Shown piece after piece: positions 37,656 through 46,497 of a stretch of 64,000 nucleotides of DNA. The position numbers were made by a program, and so were the translations under genes. How positions within the stretch are numbered: position 1 is the stretch's first letter; each line of letters starts with the position of its first letter. The notes beneath the pieces were generated by a model. That model was not told where the DNA came from. It ran no database searches and saw only the letters and a list, made by a program, of their open reading frames with translations. The stretch covers positions 16,564,710 through 16,628,709 of the forward strand of contig NC_052672.1 in assembly GCF_016802725.1 (NCBI RefSeq), given 5' to 3'. The stretch is from Solenopsis invicta (taxonomy: Eukaryota > Arthropoda > Insecta > Hymenoptera > Formicidae).

Positions 37656-39983
37656 TGCACTATCTTTCATTGATAACCCTGATTCCGATTAATACCCTCC
37701 TTTTTAATCAAAAGTACTAACGAGTAGCAAAATCTGCATCAGTGAATAGTCTAATAATCACAAATATAAGCCTAGCATTGCAAATCAGTAAATAATACAT
37801 TGATCCTAAGTTATAGAATATCTTTAAATTCTAAATGTTATAAAACTATATCTGCTGAATGCGAATATCCGAATTGCGATTCCTAGCTGCAATTATTCGC
37901 AACTCGGTAGCAATCTCGCGCGCATCTCGGATACGATTGCGACTCCGTATGGTAATCGTTACTCGGATGCCTCGACGCAAATCGTTGGATCGCCGCTCCT
38001 AGCTAGGGATATACTGCCGACCTTAACCTCCGCATGATATACACCGCGTCTCTCGGTACGCATGCACGTGTATATTGTATCCTATCTCCCAATCGGGTAG
38101 ATACCGTAAAGGAAATTAAAATTACGCGGCTCCAGTGAATACGATACATCCTTACATTCCAGTAAAAGCGCCTGTACGTAAATCAATTTGTCACGAGGTA
38201 CCGCAGAATTCTATCGTTTTCAGCGAAATCGTAGAATACCTCAAAGTACATTTATTCATGTCTGACGCGTAATCCTCCTTCCCTGACCGCGGGTGCGTAT
38301 TCTTCAAGCCGATTACCGGGGCGAAGCAGCAGGCGCTATAATTGCGAAATATTCCGCCGCTAAACGCGTTTCAGTTTAATGTCTTAATTCGAGCAACCGA
38401 TCATTTTTAGCGTTCCACTCCGCCTGTCGCAGATAATATAGCCCGCGGTCAATCAGCCACCGATCTTACGCGCCTACTTGACTCGGTCTAGTCATTCGAG
38501 GACGTCCGCACCCCGTCGTCCTAGCTCGTCGTCATAGCAGACTTCAGAATCATAAGGTATAATCACGGGAGGGATCGTCCAACGTTATAAACAGCACAGC
38601 GTCACGCGAGCGCACGAGTTAACGCCGTTGAAGTTGACTCCGTGAGGGTCGATCACAAAGAAGATGAAGAAGAGGAGGAAGAAGAAGAACAAGAAGACAA
38701 AGATAAAGAGTAGTTGGAAGGAGTTTAAAGAATACAGCGGCAAAGGAAACTGTGTAAAGCAGGCGGTCACGAGAAAAACCACAGATCTCTTGTCTTCGGG
38801 TTCGCCAGAGACGAACGGACGTATATAATCTTTGCAAGATAAAGGGAGATAGGGTGGCACGGCAGGAGAAGAAGTCGGGGAAGAAAGAGAAAGAGAGATA
38901 CCTCCTCGCGGTCAGGAGGGTGGGGGCAAGGTGGATCGTGGATTGAGTCATTATGCTTGCTCGGAGGAGACCACAGGCCTTGATGCGAGAACGGCTGCCA
39001 TCGACTCGTGAAAGGAAACCGACCGGATGATTCAACGCGTACAGATGGACAAAGTAGTCGCAGTGTCTACTATATACCATTCGATATTGTCTCTTCGTTC
39101 AAGTTCAACGTTGTTGTTTCCTCTCTTCGCTATTTTTCCTTCTACGAGCTCAGGCTTCGGTCAGATGGACGGAGATAAGTCATAGAACGTACATCAAGCG
39201 TTTGATAGCTGGTGCACGCGAGAGAGTTTGAAGCGAAAGACGAAGATAAACGAGATCCCCGATCCCACGTCAACTCATTATCGGCAAATCCTGTGTTTGC
39301 TCTCCCAGAAAATTAATTGGACAACGTTCTTCCGGATTCGCATGCGCTATCATTTTTTCCGCTCTTTTACATTTGTACCTATTGTCCCTATTATAATCAA
39401 TTTTTGCATTTTTTGTTGAAACGCAATTTAATGGTCATCTTAATAGTTGAATAAACACTTTATACGCGGAACAAATAACTTTGTCCAATTTCTATCTTCA
39501 AGGATTGTTTCCTTTTACCTCGAGCAACGAAAGCCTACGGCCTAAAAACCTACAGCGATGTGACATCGCTGATTCGTTACCGGACACGTCGGTTTTCAGC
39601 TACACCAACATTGTTCACCCGATGAAAGGGAAGTTCTCGCGTCACACGATGCCACTAACATCAGCACGTACCATAATATTATGACATCGGGCCGGTCCAC
39701 TGACTGGTTTTGTATCGATGCCATTACCGGGGCTAATCCGCCACCGGATTTTATCTCGTTCCCAATACCAATACAAGCCAAATGAGAACAAGGTTTTAAC
39801 GCGAGCCGTGTTACGAGGAGGAAAGGTGGGAAGCATAAACGAGAAAGAAGAAACAGGTTCGGAAAACTTCAGGTACGTCCCTGCGATAAGTCAACAGAAC
39901 CCGAAGATCCTGTTGGCCGTTTTAGATCGATCACCCGGTTCTTAGGGAGGACTAAAGTATCTTTTGACAAGTCATTTTTGTGC
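37656..39983. other. gene-free stretch
   Basis: No credible exon. A polypurine (GAA)n-like tract at 38658-38700 reads as a Leu/Phe-rich frame on the minus strand that mimics a hydrophobic protein. Confidence 0.45.
38658..38700. repeat. (GAA)n-rich purine tract
   Basis: An imperfect GAA/GAG/GAT repeat, directly visible. Confidence 0.85.
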
Positions 39984-40020
39984 GTTCGCTTCAATCTTCC
40001 TTCGAGGGAAGAAAGCGAAC
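39984..40020. other. imperfect hairpin
   Basis: The outer stem pairs GTTCGCTT with AAGCGAAC (8 bp). The inner stem pairs CTTCC with GGAAG, with small bulges between. The size is below a typical miRNA precursor. Confidence 0.4.
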
Positions 40021-40200
40021 GAAATAGAATTCGACGTTGATCTTGGTTTTACGACGTGATAAAACCAGAAATTAACTTTGAAAATCATACATCAAAATCT
40101 AATCTTTCCGAAATGATTAATCGATATACAATATAAAATTTTTTTAAGAATTTAAAAATAAAAATTAAACACAGTCATCACAGCATTCATAAATAAAAAA

Positions 40201-40380
40201 TATACTCTTTAAATCTCAGAGAGTGAATTCTAAAAGAATAAAAATTGAGTCTGTGCAATTTTTCGAGTAATTTGCCACTTTAATAAGAATAAAAATTTGT
40301 GTAGAATGAAAATCTTCTCTCTTGTAATATAAAGTAAAATTTTTCGAATGATTGTTCACTCTAGAGAGATTTAAAGGGTG
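40201..40380. mobile_element. MITE family E, palindromic element
   Basis: The left end ACTCTTTAAATCTCAGAGAG and the right end CTCTAGAGAGATTTAAAGGG are near inverted repeats. They lie about 180 bp apart around AT-rich DNA that also pairs partly (AATTTTTCGA). Exact limits and duplication are unclear. Confidence 0.6.
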
Positions 40381-43098
40381 ACAAAAAATAAAATAGTTCT
40401 TTTTAGTTAACGGGTTTAAAATTGTTTTAATTTCTTTTAATTGATGCAAACACTGACTACGTGTTTATATATGCACTCATAAACGTTTAACTATTTACAA
40501 TTTATATTAGGAGTAATTAATAAAAGGAAAAAATCTATTCTGTTTTAAACGAATAGGTAACTGTGGTAGATAAATAATTTGGTATGCATCAACTATATAG
40601 CTATTACATTCCTGAATGATAATACGTGTCTTCTATTAGCATATCGTGCGTGAATAACTAGGAGAAGGTAAATATGGTGACACTAACATATAATAAAGTC
40701 GTTTGATTAAAGAGCCTTTGCGAATCGCGTTTTACCGCCAAGAGAGGAGGATAAACATTAAAGGTCCGCGACGTCTTGGCGTAATCACTAACGTTAATAT
40801 TCCCCGCGCGTACGTGCGTGCGTGCGTGCGTACGCGCGCGAGTACACCTACGTGTCGGTCTTGAGATTCGGTAAAAAGTCGCTCGGGTGTGAAAATCATC
40901 ATCGCCGTTGTCGTCGTAACGACGCGGAACGCATCGAAGAAAAATGTCCGGTCGGCTCTGAAATATACTCTGAGAAGTTCATTAGCTTAGTCTTAATGTG
41001 CGCGGGTGTTGCGTGCCATTGCGTGGCACGCGTGGAGTCGCCGCGCACGGCGAACAGCGGGAGATGGTAATTTGCGGCGTAATTTAAAGGAGACTTCATA
41101 TACTTTCACGGGCATTACGAACGCTCCACTTGCAATTCGCGTAACCGCACGTTCCCGTATCGCGACCCTGCTCGCACATGCGAAACTGCGTATATGCAAC
41201 GCGGAACGGATCTTTATAATCTTGTCGCATTTGTCTGTCCGTTTAAATTGCCCACTCAATTATTGGGCGTGTTAGGCATGTTCGCTAAATCGTAGATAAT
41301 AACAATGCATGTGCAATGAAAACGTATTACTCCTCGCAAAATTGTACATTGCGCCTGGCGCCGGTTTTGCAAGTGTCCATTACTTGTTCTATATCTTCAG
41401 TTCTGTATATAAATTAGAAAGAACTCGAGTAAACTTTATATCTCACTTAACCGTTATCATTATTAGAGCCTCAACTATTTAATGAAGAAATACGCAAATA
41501 TGCAAAGCTACCACACTTAAGATAGATATCATGATTACATAATTGAATCACATGTAGCGTCCAATTAAATTAATATACGACGTACAAAACAAAACTGTTG
41601 TACTATCTACCTACGTTAATGTAACAGAAAAGATGAAAATATGAAAAAAAAACATTGTTAGCTATAAATTATAAAAATTACCATTGTGTTACGTAAATTT
41701 TAAATTTTTACGATATTTTAAAAAAAGCCACCTTTTTTTCTTAGTCTTGTATTATTGATTCCGTGTCTGAAATTTTATATGCCTATCTTTTACGATAAAG
41801 CGTAGATAAACGTCAAAGTACCCCGCTGGATCGGGCTGCAATTAAGTCGAAATAAGATTGCCCCTCGCATGGAAGAAAGTACCATGTCACGATCGCGTTT
41901 GTGCCTTTCCGAACATCGGAATTGAAGAATTTACGAGTCTGTTGAGCGAGCGAGCGTTCGCTCTCCGCTTCCTCCTCGTCGCACATCACGTCTCATGCTC
42001 TCTCGCGGTTCCGTTCGGTCGGTCGGCCGAATTTCGTGGCTTCACGTCGCGCCGCCTCTCGTCTCCTTTCGACCGTACATCCATCCGCGCGGATTCAATG
42101 TCCATGCAAAGCAAACGGCGGCCTCGGCATGGCTGTCAATTATCCGTTATATACGGCCCTGGCCCTCGAACCCATCCTTAACGACCCCTCAAACTTAGCG
42201 GGAGGGGAAGAGAGGAGAGCGAAAGAAAGAGAGAAGAAGGAGAATGATGAGACACGTCTCCCTGCCTTGCGCCAAGAAGCGCCGAAAATTCACGGGGGCC
42301 ACGAAGATCGCGAGACGACGTCAGCAAACGACGGGAGAGGACGGGAGAGAACGGGATCGAAGACGAAGAGGCGACGCGGGATAAACCAGGAGGATCTTTC
42401 CGAGAATCATTTGATATTCCAACGTTCCTGCCACGTAGCTCCCGAAACGCTCTCCTCCTTTTGTCTCGAGGACAGCAGATTCACCCGCGAATAGCGTGCA
42501 CCGTGTTATGCCTCACCGCCAAATGTGTCAGAATTGCAAATGCGTGCGGTCCAACGAAACAACACGTCGAGAGGCGGCGACGACGCGGCGGCTCGATAGA
42601 AACAGGGCGCGAATTCCACGGTGCGAACTCTAAGATACATTTTCGAAGACGACCGACGGAGAGACAGACGAGGAATGTTGGTATATAGGAGGACAACACG
42701 AAAGGGAGTCGTAGGGACAATGGTGTGAATCGCAACCGAAACGTCGAAAGAATTTTAGATCCATTTTAAAAATGGAAATTTGGGGGAGGCCCTATAATTT
42801 CAGCCGCATTCTGGATGTCAGCCCTTTGAATTCAGCGTTTCTTTTATTTTTATTTATATTTCTACTGCAAAAGTTATGTTTTAATCGTCGTGAGCAATAT
42901 TCACACAAATATTTTAACGCTATAAATTATAAAATATTTATTAATATCTAATAATATATACTTCAGTGTTATCCAGCCTAATTCTCGAATTGTTCAGCTT
43001 TTTATCGAGTTTTGCGTGAGTTTGCGTGAGTTTCAATCAACTAAAAGAGTATTTTCATCAGTTGTGAATGGATACTTACATAATTTGGAAAATATACG
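40381..43098. other. gene-free stretch
   Basis: CpG-rich at 40800-41280 and 41850-42740, AT-rich elsewhere. Opposed Arg/Ser-rich frames at 41858-42735 are not supported as genes. A GTGC-type tetranucleotide run lies at 40808-40838. Confidence 0.45.
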
Positions 43099-43107
43099 AT
43101 AAACGAA
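43099..43107 (+). repeat. left target-site duplication of the foldback element
   Basis: ATAAACGAA immediately outside the left arm is identical to 45907-45915 outside the right arm. An exact 9-bp direct repeat precisely at the ends of the inverted repeats marks a transposition event. Confidence 0.88.
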
Positions 43108-43592
43108 GGATCTGTGAAGTTGGTACGACATTCTGTTAATATGAAAAAAATACATAGAATGACAACACTTTTCATAGTTCCAAAGTTTCTTATAAAAATA
43201 ATGAAGAGTTTTGCATTTTTTGTTTCAAAGAAACAAAAATGAAAAAATGTGTTAACTTCGCCAATCTAGCACGACACCTCCTCTTCTAAGATACAAGGAA
43301 ACAATAAATATATTAGTACATTTGACAGAAAATTTCAGTTAGTACTATCAGAGTTCTACTGATGATAACAATTTTTAAAAAATTTACAAAATTAACATTA
43401 TTTTACACTAACATATGAAACATTATACCACGACATTTGGAAAAAAGTTGTGCTTTCTATTTATCGCAGTTTCAGCGACAGCTCTTGCCAGGTCTGGTAG
43501 AGATCTATGCTACACAATCATTTTTAAAAATAGTTCTGGCGATTGCATTTTTTAAAATAATTTTTTAATATAAACCAGTACGACACTTGGAC
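43108..43592 (+). repeat. left terminal inverted repeat of the foldback element
   Basis: A 485-bp arm matching the reverse complement of 45424-45906. Landmarks in order are AAGTTGGTACGAC, ATAATGAAGAGTTTTGCAT, TCTAGCACGACACCTCC, TATTTATCGCAGTTTCAGCG and GTTCTGGCGATTGCAT. Pairing ends near CGACACTTGGAC. Confidence 0.88.
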
Positions 43593-43672
43593 AAAAAGCA
43601 TCGTGCTGCCTAATATAAGAACATTTAATACTATAATTCAATATTAAAATAAGGAACGGCATATTCCGTTGA

Positions 43673-44350
43673 CGTCTGGTGAAATCCGGCGTAGTCCAAT
43701 AAAATCCGGTGAAATTCGATGAAGTCCGATGAAATTCAGCGTAGTCCGTAAAGTTCGGTGAAGTCTGATAAAATTCAATAAAGTCCGATAAAGTCCGACA
43801 TAGTTCAATGAAATCTATGACAGTTCGTGAAGTCCACGATGTCTGATAAAATTCGATAAAACCCAGCGTAGTCAATGGAAGTCCGTGGAATTTGGTGAAA
43901 TTCAATAAAGTCCGACAACGTTCGACGTAGAAATCCGATAGAGTTCAGCTTAGTCAATGAAGTTCGTGAAATCCGGTAAAATTCAATAAAGTCCGACAAA
44001 GTCTGATGTATTCCGAGAAATCCGATCGAATCCAGCATAGTCAATGAAGTCCATGGAATCCGGTGGAATTCAATAAAGTTCAGCGTAGTTCATAAAGTCC
44101 GTAAAGTCCGGTAAAATCCAATGAAGTCTGACGTAATCTGTTGAAGTACACGAAATCCGATAAAGTTCAGCGAAATTCGATGAAGTCTGATGAAATCCAA
44201 CGTAGTCCATAAAGTCCGATAAAGTCTGATAAAATCCAATGAAGTCCGATAAAGTCTGACATAGTTCGATGAAGTCCATGACAATTCGTATAATTTGATA
44301 AGATTCAATGAAGTCTAACGTAGTCCATAAAGTCCCTTAATCTGATGAAG
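43673..44350 (+). repeat. 10-bp satellite block 1 within the foldback element
   Basis: Tandem copies of a unit close to CGATGAAGTC, with variants GATAAAGTCC, AGCGTAGTCC, GGTGAAATTC and AATAAAGTCC. The period is 10 with occasional 9-base units. By length it holds roughly 65 units. Three units equal 30 nt, so the minus strand stays open for up to about 117 codons, giving Asp-Phe-Ile/Tyr-Arg-Thr-like pseudo-peptides with a 10-residue period. These are not proteins. Confidence 0.93.
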
Positions 44351-44451
44351 TCTTGAAGTCAAAAGTCCGGTGTACATTTATTTTCTGAGTAATTATCTCC
44401 TCGAATTAAGTGCTAGAATGTATTTTAAAAACGAAATACTAGAAAGTAAGA

Positions 44452-44547
44452 ATGCTGGAAAGTGAAAATGCTGAAGAGTAAAAATGCTGAAAAGTAAAAA
44501 TGCTGAAAAGTAAAAATGCTGAAAAGTAAAAATGATGTAAAGTAAAA
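44452..44547 (+). repeat. 16-bp tandem repeat within the foldback element
   Basis: About six copies of a unit close to AAAAGTAAAAATGCTG lie in the spacer between the two 10-bp satellite blocks. Outer copies are more diverged than inner ones, the usual pattern of unequal exchange. Confidence 0.92.
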
Positions 44548-44800
44548 TCATATACAATACGAAAAGTGCTGAACAGTTCAGTATGGGTCATCAGTAACTA
44601 TACAGTACAATACGTTTTAATTTAAGAAATTAATTTTTAAAGTTCAAGTACTAGTAAAAGATTCGATTTTATGTCAAAAAGTACTTAGAAGTATATTTTG
44701 AATATTGCAGGTACTTGTTTGTAAGATTTGAAACTAACTAGTCGGAATCGATTACTTTACAACTACACTGTATAAAATTGAGAAATATTATTTCTTATAA

Positions 44801-45240
44801 GTTCGATGAAGTCCAGCGTAGTCCATAAAGTCCGATGAAATCCAACGAAATCCAACGAAGACCGAATAAAGTCTGATGAAATCCAATGAAGTTTATGACA
44901 GTTCGTGAAATTCGATGAAATCCGATAAAGTCCCGCGTAGTCCATGAAGTATGTGAAATCTGGTGAGATCCAATAAAGTCCGATGAAGTCCATGGCAGTC
45001 CGCGAAGTCTGTAAAGTCTGATAGCAGTCCATAAAGTTCACGAAGTCCGATGAAGTGCAGCGTAGTCTATGAAATCCAGTAAAGTCCGGTGAAATTCAAT
45101 GAAGTCCGACGTAGTCTGTGAAATCCAGTAAAATCCAAAGAAGTCCTACGAAGTCCGGGAAAGTTCGATGAAATCGAATAAAGCCCGACATAGTCCGATG
45201 AAGTCCATAACAGTCCGTATAATCCGGTAAAGTCCAGTGA
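44801..45240 (+). repeat. 10-bp satellite block 2 within the foldback element
   Basis: Same family and same orientation as block 1, roughly 44 units by length. Both blocks are followed by a related segment (near 44348-44395 and 45338-45385) containing TACATTTATTTTCTGAGTAA or its variant. This indicates that satellite plus flank was duplicated as one unit. Confidence 0.92.
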
Positions 45241-45243
45241 AAT

Positions 45244-45352
45244 CTTGAAGTCAAAAGTGTTGAAATCTTGAAGTCTTGAAGCCAAAGTCTTGAAATCTTG
45301 AAGTCTTGAAATCTTAAAATCTTGAAATCTTGAAGTCTTGAAGTATTATTGT
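45244..45352 (+). repeat. 8-bp tandem repeat within the foldback element
   Basis: Copies of CTTGAAGT/CTTGAAAT, regular in the second half. It may have grown from the end of the neighbouring 10-bp satellite, since the unit contains its GAAGTC word. Confidence 0.88.
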
Positions 45353-45423
45353 AGTCCAGTATGTACCTATTTTCCGAGTAATACACTTGGATAAAAAGTA
45401 TCATGCTGCCTATTTATTGCAGT

Positions 45424-45906
45424 GTCCAAATGTGGTAGTTCATATATTTAAAAAAGTATTTTTAAACATGCAATCGCCAGAACTATTTTCAAAAATAACT
45501 GTATAGCAGAGAACTGGCAAGAATTATCGCTGGAACTGCGATAAATAAGAAGCATGACTTTTTATCCAAGTGTCGTAATATGTTTAATATTTTAGTGCAA
45601 AAAATATGTTAATTTTGTGAATGTTTTTTAAATTGTTATTATTAGTAGAACTCTAATTGTACTAACTACAATTCTTGTCAGATGTACTAACATATTTATT
45701 GTTTTTTTGTACCTTAAAGAAGGAGGTATCGTGCTAGATTTGCGAAGTTAGCACATTTTTTTATTTTTGTTTCTTTGGGACAAAAAATGCAAAACTCTTC
45801 ATTATTTTTATAAGAAACTCTGGAACTATGAAAAATATTACCGAAACCTACGTTTTTTTTTTTTTTTTTTTTTGTTAGCAGAATATCGTGCCAACTTTAT
45901 AAATCC
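45424..45906 (-). repeat. right terminal inverted repeat of the foldback element
   Basis: An arm of about 483 bp, the reverse complement of the left arm. It carries a 21-base T run (45853-45873) near its outer end that is not matched in length on the left, so the arms have changed independently since insertion. Confidence 0.88.
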
Positions 45907-45915
45907 ATAAACGAA
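45907..45915 (+). repeat. right target-site duplication of the foldback element
   Basis: ATAAACGAA directly after the right arm, identical to 43099-43107. Confidence 0.88.
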
Positions 45916-46411
45916 AGAAGTTGCTCGCGTTTAAAGCATAAATTCGAATAAATTCGCGATCAGAGCACAAAACTCGAGTTAACAAATCTTTTAACGGGTT
46001 GAGTCAGGCTTATTCAGAAACGACAGAGCAGTTGAACAGGATGTTAGAGTTAACAAGTATAAGACTTCATCCTTTTCGCTCGTAAACGCCAACGCCTCGT
46101 AATTATAACGAGATGTTTCCTTCGAATATAACGAGCACAGCTGATGAGATTGGAAAGTAATAGTTCGAAGTGTCTAACACCTAACACTTTCGATCGGCCC
46201 TTGTTAATTTTATACCACAGTACCGCACATTAATCAAACAATCCCTATTTTTTAATGTTTAATCAGCTAATCCGAACATGTATAATATTTTATATAAAAT
46301 CATGTAATTACGTCGTTTGTATTATATCGCAATAACGAACCGATTAGTCGTAAACGTGAATATAATTATAGCTCGTGAACAGAAATGTAAATTGTTTCTG
46401 GTGTCACTAAC

Positions 46412-46497
46412 CTGAGATATGAAGCGGTCGCAAACCTCGAGCTCTTGACTGCAGTCTTTTCGGTCAGTCGGCTGAGATTCTTCTTTTCACAGTCTAC
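46412..46497 (-). CDS. candidate 86-nt exon, product unknown
   Basis: On the minus strand an 86-nt segment is bounded by a pyrimidine-rich acceptor (GTGTTGTCTTTCTCCAG|GTAGAC) and a good donor (CTCAG|GTTAGT). One frame is open through the whole segment (starts VDCEKKNLSRLTEK). A second frame is open only after an early TGA but reads as a plausible polar peptide (KDCSQELEVCDRFISQ). It could therefore be an internal coding exon, a leader exon, or chance. The + strand also has an acceptor-like TCTTCTTTTCACAG here, which weakens the strand call. No family is recognised and no partner exon is identified. Confidence 0.35.

Larger units (their letters stand above)
43108..45906. mobile_element. long-armed foldback / Mutator-like non-autonomous transposon
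   Basis: A complete 2,799-bp element. Reading inward, the left arm starts GGATCTGTGAAGTTGGTACG and the right arm starts GGATTTATAAAGTTGGCACG. The arms (43108-43592 and 45424-45906) are collinear and closely similar throughout, including a stretch of more than 35 identical bases around 43185-43222. It is bounded by an exact 9-bp duplication. The interior is made of a 10-bp satellite in two blocks, a 16-bp repeat and an 8-bp repeat, all in direct orientation. No transposase frame exists, so it would need one in trans. Known families: Drosophila Foldback elements make 9-bp duplications and carry short tandem repeats, and Mutator-like elements usually make 9-bp duplications and often have long arms. 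Here the tandem repeats lie between the arms, not within them. The superfamily is therefore open. Confidence 0.88.

Noticed and set aside
38585..39080. Phe/Leu-rich minus-strand frames resembling membrane proteins
   Set aside because: Produced by the (GAA)n tract read on the opposite strand.
43552..45404. Several minus-strand open frames of 69-117 codons with Asp/Phe/Ile/Tyr-Arg-Thr repeats
   Set aside because: They are the 10-bp satellite read in frame (30 nt equals 10 residues). The unit has no stop on that strand, so length carries no coding meaning.
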